From: Cryptomeria japonica | Taxonomy: Eukaryota > Streptophyta > Pinopsida > Cupressales > Cupressaceae | Length of the DNA: 60,000 bases | Assembly (NCBI RefSeq): GCF_030272615.1 | Contig: NC_081409.1 | Coordinates: forward strand, 209,979,190-210,039,189 | Direction: 5' to 3' | Notes under the pieces: model-generated | What the model was told of the DNA's origin: nothing | The model's input: only the letters and a program-made list of their open reading frames with translations | The model's database searches: none | Shown: positions 21,822 through 34,046 of the stretch, one piece after another | Position numbering within the stretch: position 1 is the first letter of the stretch | Layout: every line of letters starts with the position of its first letter | Program-made: the position numbers and the translations under genes

Positions 21822-24000
21822 TGTTAGACACAATGCACCACTGAGAGGGGAAGGGGGTGAATTAGTGGTTCTCAAAACTTTTCCATTTAGCTATTCTTTG
21901 TGAGCATATCGGTTTATGGATCAAACACAATGGAAACTTACTTGTTAGTGAGGAGACTAACTCAAATACACACACACACAAGGGAACATCACATAACACC
22001 AAGATGTATGAGGAAAACCCAAGATGGGAAAAACCTCGGTGAGCAATGTTGTGGGAGTCTACTGCTCCAATCTAGCCTCACAATGAAAACATTGTTACAA
22101 AGTTTAGGGCACCAACCCAAGGAGCACCAACCCCTACACCGAGCTAAAACTCAGTTCTCAAAATGTAAACATCAAATACACAAGTAGTTATCTTGTTACA
22201 AGTGAATCTTGCAGCCATTACATATATTTTTCTCTATCGGTGAGATATCCTCTCTGCTACACCAACTCAATCTTCTTGTTTCTCTTCACCTGTTGCTTCT
22301 CTATTGGATCTCCTCCATAAGCTCTCTGCTCTTCATCGATTCTACTCTTTGTCGGTTATCTGTTTACCTTCTCTGCAACCTCATTCTCTTTTACTTGACC
22401 GGTATGAACACTATTGGTTCTTCACTCCAATCGATTGAATGCTTCAACTAGGTTCTCCCTCTCTCTCACTCTTCAGAGATGCTCATTGAGCACTTGGCTG
22501 ATATGCTCTCACTTACAGAATTCTTCTACTTTACAGTAGCACAATTATTCTTCTATACAGTAGCAACAAACAATATCTTTGGCTTTCATACTTATAGACT
22601 AGTTTTCCCACCAAAATCCTATTCAAAATATGGGTGGTTAGGGTTTCCTCACAATCCTCAAGGCTGATCAGATCCAATCAGATCTTGCTCGATTTGATCT
22701 TCCTAACATTCACTTGTACAAGTCCGCTATCAACGCGCTTTCCAGAACACACCTTCCATCTTTAGCAGCCTACAAACAATCTGACGGTATACATCTCGAT
22801 CAATCACCATTAATGCCTCTATTGCTTCCTTCTTGAGCTCTTCTATCAACCTAATCTTCTTGCTTTGATTCAGGCACCAACAACTCCCTGATTCTTCTCC
22901 GATTGTTCATTCTTTCTGGATCCACACACTTCTGACCCGATCCATAAATCATGGGATCCACTGTCAATGCACACCAATCAAGTTACCTAACTCCACACGC
23001 CACTCCACCAACCTTTGAGAGCTTGCCACCTTGATCCCATGTGGCATCCATGTCGATCAACTGCCAGCTTGGAATTCCAAGTCGGTCCAAGTAGGATCAC
23101 TAACCAATCACCATACCGGTTCCTTACTTCTACTAGTTTACAAACCCTTCATGTATCAACCATTCTACCGATTATCTTATCATCTTTGCCCTCATCTTGA
23201 ACTGTCGATGGAATTCTCAAACCGGTCTCTACACAGGTAGATCCAAAGTATGCTCATTCCCATAACTGGGAAGTCTTCTGCATCTGCGCCTCGCTTATAT
23301 AACCAGTGGAATTACATAGCAGTTACCACTCTTGATGACACCATGTCATCAACCTTCACAAGAATCCATCTTCAATCAGATCTTTTCACTTCAAACTACA
23401 TCTTCTTGGTCTTGTCTTTCTTCCTAATCAAGCTTGTTCATTTCTCTACCGGTTTGTCAAGGTGAAAAACACTTCACACTTCTCTCTCCAAACTATAGGG
23501 CACTCAATGCATAATAGGAGATAAGCTCCACTTACTTGGTGGAGTAACACCATCTACTTTCTTCCATATGCTCATGTGACTTCGTTGTTTATAAAACATC
23601 TCTTCAAACAGGCACACGTGATCTGTAGTGGGCACATTCATTGTCAGTGATTGCTTCTCATGATGACTACATCTTAATCTAGTGGGAGTCATGTTGTTCT
23701 ACAAGCTCACAGCATACTGGTTCATTCTTCTCTTCTAGTGTTGATGTGATTCAGGTAACATGTTGCCTCTTCATCACAAACAACCACTCGAACACCTTTC
23801 TATCTCATCACACAAGTTAGGTACTAACTTGTTGCACTGTTGACTCCTAAGTTCTTCCTTACCATTACCAATGTTCTACAACACAAGGTGATATGTAAGA
23901 TATCTCAACTTGTACATCTTCATAGTAGTGTTGAACATACATTTGTACTACCGGTGGTCATCCTATACTAGTTGATATCAATGACAATACAATGCCAACA
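21822..24000 (-). mobile_element. 3' LTR of the gag-only copia element
   Basis: The 2,179-bp LTR aligns along its whole length with 31,839-34,041. On the minus strand it begins TGTTGGCATTGTATTGTC at 24,000 and ends GTCTAACA at 21,822. A polypurine tract (minus strand CCAAAGGGGAAGAT) directly precedes it at 24,001-24,014, identifying it as the 3' copy. The shared copia module AAGATGGGAAAAACCTCGG is at about 22,020. Confidence 0.85.
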
Positions 24001-24523
24001 ATCTTCCCCTTTGGCATTGACGTCAACTCATGTAGTATCCGATATAAAATAGTAAATTTCTCCCCCTTTGACAACAATGCTAAAGAGAGTTGTGAGGATA
24101 ATATTTCTCCTTGTATCTACTGAGCATAGACATAGATCTTTCTCCTCTTAATATCAGGTATATCTCCCTCTTTGAAGATTATGCACAACATTATCCCAAA
24201 CAACAATACTTGAGATGGAAAACTCAGGTACCAAAAAATGCTTCACAACAAACACCGGCCTCTCTCCTTCTTTGAGCATCTACTTTATTTACTTCCATGT
24301 TCAGTCTATCTGATATCAATCTGAGGATATTTCCCTGAACTCCCTCTGAATAATAGATCTCTGGCCTTCATTTCTTATCTACCAGATCCTAAGTAGGTCA
24401 CATTTTCAACTTGTTGACTCATAAGGATGCATGCACATAGGATCAGCTACTGGGCCACCATATGGCATTCAGGTCCTTTTCGATGACACCTGAGACATAG
24501 CCGCATCCATCCAAGATATTAGA
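24001..24523 (-). other. 3' untranslated part of the gag-only copia element
   Basis: About 0.5 kb, non-coding. Two purine-rich words, CAAAGGGGGAGAAATT (about 24,057-24,072, minus strand) and CCAAAGGGGAAGAT (24,001-24,014), look like an upstream and a terminal polypurine tract. The region is cut at 24,523 by the inserted plus-strand element. Confidence 0.6.
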
Positions 24524-25284
24524 TGTTATGGGACTTTTTCTCGTGAAAGAATTTGTAATAAAGGAATAGATAAATTTCAAAGTAATTAAGAAACATTATT
24601 ATAATGAAAGGGTGCGACTTTTGTAACCACCCTTGGGGTATTATTAAAAACCCGTAAATTAATAGAGAATGGGGGAGGAGGCACAGGAGAAGAATACAAA
24701 GAAGGATAAATTGAAAGGAGCACAAGAGAGGGGATAGTTAAGGTCTAGTGGTTGGGCATTGGGCATTGGAGAAGGGGCATATAGTGTGTGTCCAACTCGA
24801 GGTACAACATACACTTGGGAGTGTCTTGGCCAGGGCTATGTGTATTTCATGTTGTGAAGGCATGTGGGGTTCTGTGTAAGAACCGTGTTTATTTCATGTC
24901 GTGAAGGCATGTGGGGTTCTGTGTAAGAACCGTGTCCTCCTAGAGTGCTCCCTTGCCTAAAAACCCTATACCTATAAATAATCCTCTCTCTGTGTGCATG
25001 CAGGAAAGTAGCCTCTCCATGATTTAGAGATATGTATTTATCAATTTTGTTTATAGTCATTGCCCTAATGTTTCACTATTATTATTATTAATGTTTTACT
25101 ATTTAAATTATTGATATAATTGATGTTTATAAAAGTTCCTTCTTGAATATATTTTTTTACATAAATATATTGTTATGTTTTTAATGTTTATTTAATATAA
25201 TTTGTGAGTAATTTATCTATTATTACATTAAGTAAATTACCTTACTTTTAAAACTATTTACATTGGATGAAAAGGTGAATTACA
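24524..25284 (+). mobile_element. 5' LTR of the non-coding element
   Basis: Starts TGTTATGGGACTTTTTC and ends GGTGAATTACA. A 47-bp unit is present twice in tandem at 24,843-24,936, exactly as in the other LTR. Confidence 0.85.
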
Positions 25285-25285
25285 T

Positions 25286-25298
25286 TTGGTATCAGAGC
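25286..25298 (+). promoter_or_regulatory. Initiator-Met primer-binding site
   Basis: TTGGTATCAGAGC begins one base after the LTR end. It is the best-preserved primer site of this class in the window. Confidence 0.85.
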
Positions 25299-28200
25299 TA
25301 AAGTGATCTTTAGAGGCAAACAATAGGATTTACATAAATGATAGGATTAATATATCTTTAAAATTTTACTTATAACCATATGATAACTTTTACCTTGAAA
25401 AGAAATCACTATTTAAATTTGCCAACTTTTACCTTGAAGAGAAATTACAATTTAAACTTGCCAAACTTTGTTAGCATGGTAAATTGATAAATTAAATATT
25501 TTCAATTAATATTTCAAAAAAAAAAAAGATTGAACAAAAAGAAACTTGAAGCAAAATAGTGAAACTAAATATTAAATCTACAACCCTATTGGTATGGTAA
25601 GTTGGATTGGTCGGAGTGATAAAATTTACTAGCATGTGAAACATTAGAAATTATAACATAGTAGTAATCTACCCTTTATAGTGACCTGGTTATTCTTTAA
25701 TGAGACTTTTTTAACTACTACATAAACGTCCCTCAATAATTAATTTATTCGCCAACTTAAATATCTAAGATCTTGGTATATAGGAAGGAGCAATGAAGAA
25801 ATATTATAAATCGGTAAGAATTATGAAATCCATCAATATTTTCTACTGTGTTAGTTTATTTTTCAAATGAATGTAGTGCAGTAAAAATACACATTTGAGC
25901 AAACTATGATCTACTCACCTCATAGAATATTTGATGTGTTGATTAGCAAATGAAATTCATTGGAGTCTTATGTGTAAAACTAAGACAAACACAAATGAGC
26001 AAAGTCTAGAACAAAATTCAAAATTGCAGCCAATATTTCATCTGAGAAATAGCTATTCAAACATTGGTACATTCCTTTCATCATGAGTCACAAACTCACC
26101 ATTAACAAATTAATTTAAAATTTTGTAAAAATTAAGTTGCACATGTCCAAACCGCCTTGAAGCTAGAATAGAAGTTATTTATTTGATGGGGTGTTCACAT
26201 GACAAAGATAATAGTATGATAGTTGTATGCAGAAATGGAGTTGATCATTGATGCAATTGGTGCTATGAGAAGGAAAAAAATAAAAAAAATCCTTTCTTTT
26301 TTTGTGCTTAGTCTAGTCTTGTTTGTGGCTTAATTGAACAATGCGGCTAGAAATTATTGAATTAATTGGCCAACAAAATAGATGTGTGCAGCCTGAACCA
26401 TTCCTTAAATTTATTGAAGACATGTCCACATTATCATAGCAGATGAGAACTCTATATATTAGTATTTAGAATTAATAATTATTCTTCACTATGGTTTTGA
26501 ATCTCTGCATACAAAGCTATGACATGTCAAGTGGAATGTAAACAAAGACAGGAAGTGAATTGATAAGGAATAAATGACCATGGAAGTGTCTCTTACCTCA
26601 TTGAGTTTGTGCCTAAAGTGGGGTAGTATTTAAAATAATTAAAATAATAATAATAATAATAAATTTTTCAGGCACAAATTTACTTACATTAGTATTAATT
26701 TATCAAACTTTTAAGCAAACTAATCCAATGATTATAGACAATAGATAAGCATATAGAAATGTATAAGATGATGAAGGGTTTCATAATGCTATTATTGTTC
26801 AATGATGATACTATGATAGTGTGCAAATAGAATAGGGAACGGTCATAAGTACAATAACATAAGTGAAAAGGTTGACCTAACATAAGTGAAAAGGTTGATG
26901 TGGGATTTAATTTGAAATTTGAAATTTTTAAATTTTAAGTTCAAGTTTTCATGTAGAGGCAACTAGGTGTAATTCCACACATGCAAATCTTATCTAGGCT
27001 AGAAAATGGAAGATTTGAATCAATTTTTATGGATGAGTGATGATAGCTAAAAATAATAATAATAAATTATACAAGTTTGAAATTTTCACCTATATATATT
27101 TTTACTCCATATTGATGTATGTGTGTATTATTATGAATATATATAAATCCAACAATCAACATGGAAAACATTTAAGAATACAAAGATGAAAAACAAGTGG
27201 AGAACAAGTGTTTTACCCTTCTAAAATGAGTGTTTTGTTAGAAATTTGTAAAAGATAAAATAATGTTATAAAGAGAACATATTACACAATAACAAAATAA
27301 CTATAACTTGCTTGGATAATACCCTTAATAAAATACAATTAAAATCAAGAAAGAGATTATGTCCAAGATAAATATGATAGGGATTTTCAACTATGTGAAA
27401 ATATGGAAGGAGACTTTAAGGTTCTTACTATTCAAAATGGTTGATTAAACTCCGTTTAGTATGGAAGTATCTATGAAACTATCATGCCAACACATAACCC
27501 ATTAATGGAACATTAGTGACATATATAAATCCCCCTTAATTGATTGTATATAAAGGGTGCATGAAGTTGTAGTAGTGGGTAATGTAAACATGGTAACATT
27601 TATGAAAGTATAAATCACTCGGCAAAGTAAATTGTCCTACCCAAATTGAAATTAGAAATTGTATCTTCTTAGTAGATGCTCCACATTTTGAAACCCCACC
27701 CCCCCTTTTTTTTTGCATAAGGTATATACATGAAGCTATAGGTTACATCATGGGCCCGTAACCCTTAGGTCCCAGGATCACTTTTCTCCTAAAATTAGTC
27801 AAATATTTTTCTATTAGAGTACATTGGTTAAAATGATATAATAGTTTACCAGATTTAGAATTAAAATATATATAAGCAAGGTCTTGGCTTATCTTCACAA
27901 GTTATAATCCATCTCAAGGTTAATAATATTTTGGTAGATAATAGTTATATACTCAAATTAAAAAAAATATTGTACTACATTTTGAAAGAAATGGGAAAAA
28001 CAACAAATAAAGTGTGTATGGTCTCTTTGAATCATAAATCTTACTAAGGATATCCTTGTCAAGTGTCATCTCATCAAACATCCTTGGATTAAAACAAAGG
28101 AATGATTAAACCCAATATTATGTTTTAATAATTTAATATTTTTTAAAATATTTTTAAGATGCTTGGTAAGATTCCTATATTTTAATTTATTTTGTACTTT

Positions 28201-28634
28201 TTTATTGGACTTGATCAACCCAATAACTTTGTACATGTTTTTCGTTTGATATATGAAGGATATTCATGTAGGCTAGAATGCATGAATATTGTTATATTGT
28301 CTTGGAATGTATGTTGAGTCTATAGATTGTATTTTTATAAATTATGGGTGACCATATATATAAGACATGCATGGTAAGTGTTGTGTGCTCACAAAAGGAG
28401 TTACATGAATGAGTAAAATGATTAAACACATAAACTATAATAAGTTCTCCAAATGCATGATATTTAAAGATGGAACAAAAAGCATATTTAAAAGAAGCTT
28501 TGTGAATTAAAATATAAATAGAAAATTAATCAAGTATGCAAATATTCAATTAATAACTACATGTTTCTCTTTGAGTTGTGATGCAGATGCATCTCTTTCT
28601 ATTGAGGACAATAGCTAAATTACAAGGGGAGAAA
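25299..28634 (+). other. Non-coding interior of the LARD-like element
   Basis: About 3.3 kb of AT-rich sequence with no coding frame on either strand. An AAT-repeat microsatellite lies at about 26,645-26,661, with a shorter one at about 27,054. The interior ends in the polypurine tract next to 28,635. Confidence 0.65.
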
Positions 28635-29414
28635 TGTTATGGGACTTTTTCCCGTGAAAGAATTTGTAATAAAGGAATATATAAATTTCAAAGTAATTAA
28701 GAAACATTATTATAATGAAAGGGTGTGACTTTTGTAACCACCCTTGGGGTATTATTAAAAACCCGTAAATTAATAGAGAATGGGGGAGGAGGCACAAGAG
28801 AAGAATACAGAGAAGGATAAATTGAAAGGAGCACAAAAGAGGGGATAGTTAAGGTCTGGTGGTTGGGCATTGGGCATTGGAGAAGGGGAATATAGTGTGT
28901 GTCCAACTCAGGGTACATCGTACACCTGGGAATGTCCTGGCCAGGGCTGTGTGTATTTCATGTTGTGAAGGCATGTGGGGTTCTGCGTAAGAACCGTGTT
29001 TATTTCATGTCGTGAAGGCATGTGGGGTTCTGTGTAAGAACCGTGTCCTCCTGGAGTGCTCCCTTGCCTGAAAACCCTATACCTATAACTAATCCTCTCT
29101 CTGCGTGCATGCAGGAAAGTAGTTTCTCCATGATTTAGAGATATGTATTTATCAATTTTGTTTATAGTCATTGCCCTAATGTTTCACTGTTATTATTATT
29201 ATTAATGTTTTACTATTTAAATTATTGATATAATTGATGTTTATAAAAGTTCCTTCTTGAATATATTTTTTTGCATAAATATATTGTTATGTTTTTAATG
29301 TTTATTTAATATAATTTGTGAGTAACTTATCTATTATTACATTAATTAAATTAAATGATTAATAATTTACCTTACTTTTAAAACTATTTACATTGGGTGA
29401 AAAGGTGAATTACA
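28635..29414 (+). mobile_element. 3' LTR of the non-coding element
   Basis: Starts TGTTATGGGACTTTTTC and ends GGTGAATTACA. It contains the same 47-bp tandem duplication (28,954-29,047). Small differences from the 5' copy are mostly transitions. It also has an extra TTAAATGATTAATAA-like segment near 29,350. Confidence 0.85.
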
Positions 29415-29766
29415 TCAAAGTTTCTGCAATGACCCCTCAACTCATTTACTTGCATAACTTAGCAACACTAATCAACATACATGCCGATAACATGCTTCTC
29501 ATGTTGGTCTCTTGTTTCTACTTGGTCACTTTCCTCTTTACCTTCATTTCCCAGTTCCAATTTCTTTTGCTACTATTCATTTCTCCTGGAGCAGTAAACT
29601 ATCTTCCATGTTTAGTTAAGGTGGTACCTACACACACTACCATCTTATTTTCTTCCTTCTATCGGTAGTAGCTTGTTCATCTCCTTGACCACTTTCAACT
29701 AAGGGGTGAATGATCTGATCAATATGTGACTCTAAGAGATATCACTTGTACATTAAATGTATAATG
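29415..29766 (-). other. Region after gag in the copia element, no pol
   Basis: About 350 bp between the gag stop and the inserted LARD-like element. No integrase or protease motif is visible in any minus-strand frame. The host element resumes at 24,523 with its 3' untranslated sequence. Confidence 0.5.
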
Positions 29767-31765
29767 TTAGTCCATTGTCCTCTTTTCCCGCTTCTTCCGC
29801 CATGCCTGTTTGGTCTCACTCTTCTTCCTCTTTTCAGCCCAGAGAGCAAGTTTCATGCTTACACTTTCGGATTCAGCACCAAGATAGGAGGTAGTGATGT
29901 AGAAGCACACATCTCCCATGCTAACCTCATAACATGGGAACCTTCTGACATACCGGTTAGCTCTTCTTCCTCTGATCATGCCATTTTGATTGGTTACCGA
30001 TTTCCTTGAATTCCTAGATAGTGCAAGAACATTTCTCCTCTTGTTCCAAGCTAGTCTATGTTGCTCATATCCCCTGTAACTACTCTCATTCTGAGCATGA
30101 TTGATTTTTTGGTTGCCATAGGACTGCAAGTCTTTTCTCTTGCAAACACAACTTCTATGGCCGGGTCTATTGCAGTTATAACATACAACAATAGCAATAC
30201 TGGGAGAGGAGGTATGCATGCTTCTGCCCCTAGTTGCATCATGCACATAAGCATGAAATATATAGCCGTCTGATTTATTATACCTAGGAATCACACTCTG
30301 TCTACTCCTAGACCACATTTTACAGTCTTTTGCCCTATGGCCATAATATTTATATCCAAAACAATAACCGGAGAGAGGAGGCATATTAATTACATATTGA
30401 TTTTTCCAAACATGAGGTGATCATACTGGTTTGGCGTCTCCATTTTTTCTTCTCTAGGAATGGATCTAGGGTTGTCCAATTTCCACAGATCTTCCATCTG
30501 GTCTCTTCTTCTACCATGCTTTTCTTGACTTGGTGGCAACACCATTTCTTTGTCTTCTACCAGTAAAAGATCTTCTCCTATTCATGCTACTGGTGACAGT
30601 GTCTTCCCCCATCTTCTCTTTTCCTTTCAGATCTGCATTATTTCTCCATGCAACACCAGTTTTCCTCTTCATGTCTTCACCGATTGAAGTCAAGTCAACC
30701 TTCTTTCTTGGAGTATCTTGGACTATGAAGGTCTAATCCTTTCCATTTCCATTTGAGGAGATAAATTGAATATCTTTGTGGGAGGTCTCCTTGTTTGTAG
30801 AGAATTCACTGGCAGCACATCCTAATCCTCCAGTATCCTTGGAATGTTTTTGTTTACTTAACATTTTGTCCAAGGCCTTGGTACTGTCATCATACTAGAT
30901 CCTTATCTTGAGCTCATTTTGACCTTTCTCAAAGTCCTTCCTGAGGTTCTCCATCTCTTCCTTCAGCTTCAGACACTCTTTATCCTTTGTTTCCACTTTT
31001 AGTTGGAAATCCTCACATCTTCTCTCCTTATCATCGAAGACTGATTTCAGCTTACTATTCAATCCTTTTGCCTCTTCAAGTTGAGATGTCAATATGCAAA
31101 TATTTTTATTTGACTCTTCAAGGCATATTCTCAACCGGTTGCATTCATTATGAACTGAATCTTTGTAATTTTTAAAATTCTTTCTAACACTTTGCAACTC
31201 ATCTAGTGCACTTACCATTTCACATTCAAGATCTACTTTGGATTCATATTCATCATCATTCCCAAACACATCTTGCTAGTGGGATCTATCAGTCTTGTCA
31301 CATTCTGATTTGAGTGCATCACTTTCAGTCTCTTGTCCCATGAAGAGATGAGTTTCCTCTTCATAAAAACTGCAGCAACTGGCGGATCTGTTGTCGACAC
31401 TTCCACATGTGTCAAAATTGTTGTTCATCATGCTTCCACAATCTAATTCAGCAATGCATGGCTCATTTCCATAAAGCATCTTCAGTCTATCCCATAGACT
31501 CTTTGTTGTTTTGCATATGTCCACTTGTGAGGAGACATCACCGGTGAGCCCAATGAGTATAGCCTTCATAGCTTCTTCATTACATAAGCATCTTATTTCT
31601 TCTTCAGTGCTAGTGGGGGGACATACATTCCTAGGGAGACCATTTATAACTACCATCCAAACATCATATCCTAGGGTGGACAGGAAGACTTCCATTCTGC
31701 AACTCCAAATAGCAATAGTTTGAACCATCAAATATTGGAGCAGGGATTGATACAAGACAAACCAT
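29767..31765 (-). pseudogene. gag: Copia gag pseudogene with coiled coil and two zinc knuckles
   Basis: The ATG is at 31,765. A frameshift near 31,715 moves the frame to that used from 31,755 to 29,767, which has stops near 31,276, 30,895, 30,735 and 30,460 and no further shift. The N-terminus has a copia gag start (IFDGSNY, then IWSCRMEVFLSTLGYDVW). The middle has TKSLWDRLKMLYGNE, then an acidic linker and a coiled coil at about 31,240-30,900. The C-terminal part is Arg/Lys-rich with two CCHC knuckles: CFGYKYYGHRAKDC (second Cys is Tyr) and CYNCNRPGHRSCVC. The protein would bind element RNA and form particles in the cytoplasm. No pol follows. Confidence 0.75.
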
Positions 31766-31825
31766 TGTGTCCTTACACCAGAATCTACCCAAGCTAGAGA
31801 AAGCTCATCTAGTTGGGAACCTACG

Positions 31826-31838
31826 ATCTAATACTAAT
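31826..31838 (-). promoter_or_regulatory. Degenerate initiator-Met primer-binding site
   Basis: The minus strand reads ATTAGTATTAGATC directly inside the LTR, a two- to three-base variant of the site at 25,286. Confidence 0.6.
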
Positions 31839-34041
31839 TGTTATACACAATGCACCACTGAGAGGGGGAGGGGGTGAATCAGTGGTTCTCAAAACTTTTC
31901 CCTTTAGCTATTCTTTGTGAGCATATCAGTTTATGGATCAAACACAATACAGACTTATTGATTAGTGAGGAGACTAACTCAAATACACACACACACAAGG
32001 GAACATCACATAACACCAGGATGTATGAGGAAAACCCAAGATGGGAAAAACCTCGGTGAGCAATGCTGCAGGAGTCTACTGCTCCAATCAAGCCTCACAA
32101 TGAAAACATTGTTACAAAGTTTAGGGCACCAACTCAAGGAGCACCAACCCCTGACTTTAGGGCACCAACCCATACACCGAGCTACAACTCAATGTTAACA
32201 ATGTAAACATAAAATACACAAGTAGTTATCTTGTTACAAGGGAATCTTCCAACTATTACAAATATTTTTCTTTGTCAGTGAGATATCCTCTCTACTAAAT
32301 CAACTCACTCTTCTTTCTTCTCTTCACCTGCTGCTTCTCTGCTGGATCTCCTCCATAAGCACTTTGCTCTTCACTGGTTCTACTCTCTATCGGTTCTCTG
32401 TTTACCTTCTCTGTAGCCTCATTCTCTTGTGCTTGACCAATATGAACACTACTGGTTCTTCACTCCAACCAGTTGAATTCTTCAATCAAGTTCTCCCTCT
32501 CTCTCACTCTTCACAGATGCTCGTTGAGCACTTGGCTGATTTTCTCTCACTTGTAGAAGTCTTCTAATTTGCAGTAGCACAATTATTCTTCTATACAACA
32601 AAAGCAAACAAAATCTTTGGCTTTCATACTTATAGACTATTTTTCCCACCAAAATCCTATTCAAAATCTAAGCGGTTAGGGTTTCTTCACAATCCTCAAG
32701 GTTGATCAAATCCATTCAGATCTTGCTCGATCTGATCTTCCTAACATTCACCTACACAAGTTCGCCATCAAAGCACTTTCCAGAACATGCCTTCCATCTT
32801 CAGCAGCCTACAAACAATCTGACGACATACATCTCGATCAAACACCATTAATGGCTCTATTATTTCCTTCTCAAGCTCTTCTATCAGTCTAATCTTCTTG
32901 CTTTGATTCAGGTGCCAACAACTCCCTGATTCTTCTCTGATTGTTCATTCTTTCTAGAGCCACACACTTCTGACTTGATCCACAAATCATGGGATCCACT
33001 GTCAGTGCACACCAGTCAAGTTACCTAACTCCACATGCCACTCCACCAACATCTGAGAGCTTGCCACCTTGATCCCATGTGGCATCCATGTCGAGCAACT
33101 GCCAGCTTGGCATTCCAAGTCAATTTAGGTAGGATCACTGACCAATCACCATACCGGTTCCTTACTTCTGTTGGTTTGCAAACCCTTCTGGTCTCAACCA
33201 TTCTACCGATTATCTTATCATCTTTGCCCTCATCTTGAACTGTCGATGGAACTCTCAAACTGGTCTCTAGATTGGTAAATCCAAAGTATGCTCATTCCCA
33301 CAACTAGGAAGTCTTCTGCATCTGCACCTCGCTTATATAACCAGTGGACTTACATACCGGTTACCACTCTTGATGACACCATGTCATCAACCTTCACAAG
33401 ACTCCATCTTCAATCAGATCTTTTTACTTCAGACTGCATCTTCTTGGTCTTGCCTTTCTTCTTGATCAATCTTGTTCATTTCTCTACCGGACTGTCAAGG
33501 TGACAAACACTTCACACTTCTCTCTCCAAACTATAGTGCACTCAATGCATAATAGGAGATAAGCTCCACTTACTTGGTGGAGTAACACCATCTGCTTTTT
33601 GCCATATGCTCATGTGACTTCGATGTTTATACAACATCTCTTCAAATAGGCACATGTGATCTGTAGTGAGCACATTCGTTGTCAGTCATTGCTTCTCATG
33701 ATGACTGCATCTTCATCCGGTGGGAGTCATTTTGTTCAGCAACCTCACAACATACCGGTTCATTTCGCTTTTCAAGTGTTGATGTGATTCAGGTAACATT
33801 CTGCCACTTCATGAAAAATAACCCCTCAAACACATTTCTATCTCATCACACAAGTCAGGTACTAACTTGTTGCACTGGTGACTCCCGAGGTCATCTTCCT
33901 TACCATTACCGATATTCTACAACACAAGGTGATATGCAAGATATCTCAACTTGTACATCTTCATAGTAGTGTTGCACATACATTTCTACTACCGGTGGTC
34001 ATCCTATACCGATTGACATCAATGACAATACAATGCCAACA
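31839..34041 (-). mobile_element. 5' LTR of the gag-only copia element
   Basis: The 2,203-bp partner of 21,822-24,000. It runs on the minus strand from TGTTGGCATTG at 34,041 to TGTATAACA at 31,839. The primer site and gag follow immediately, so this is the 5' copy. Its right flank GGTGG matches the left flank of the element. Confidence 0.85.
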
Positions 34042-34046
34042 GGTGG

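Larger units (their letters stand above)
24524..29414 (+). mobile_element. 4.9 kb non-coding LTR element (LARD-like), plus strand
   Basis: LTRs of 761 bp (24,524-25,284) and 780 bp (28,635-29,414) flank 3.35 kb of interior. An initiator-Met primer site (TTGGTATCAGAGC) starts at 25,286 and a polypurine tract (ACAAGGGGAGAAA) ends at 28,634, giving plus orientation. The interior is AT-rich with no gag or pol frame. Flanking bases are TTAGA and TCAAA, a target duplication only if two transitions have occurred. The LTR copies differ about once per 20 bases over the first 300 by eye. It sits inside the gag-only copia element and is younger than that insertion. Confidence 0.8.
21817..34046 (-). mobile_element. 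12.2 kb minus-strand copia element with gag only
   Basis: The element proper is 21,822-34,041, flanked by the perfect 5-bp duplication GGTGG (21,817-21,821 and 34,042-34,046). Its LTRs are 2,179 and 2,203 bp, with TGTTGGCATTG starts. Inside are a degenerate initiator-Met primer site, a gag pseudogene, a 3' untranslated segment and a polypurine tract. There is no protease, integrase, reverse transcriptase or RNase H anywhere in the interior. Removing the 4.9 kb element inserted at 24,524-29,414 leaves about 2.9 kb of interior. This matches the published idea of terminal-repeat elements carrying only GAG, which depend on another element's pol. A pol deletion in this copy is the alternative. Confidence 0.8.

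Noticed and set aside
24519-29419. A perfect target duplication for the LARD-like element
   Set aside because: The flanks TTAGA and TCAAA agree at only three of five positions, so it is possible but not shown.
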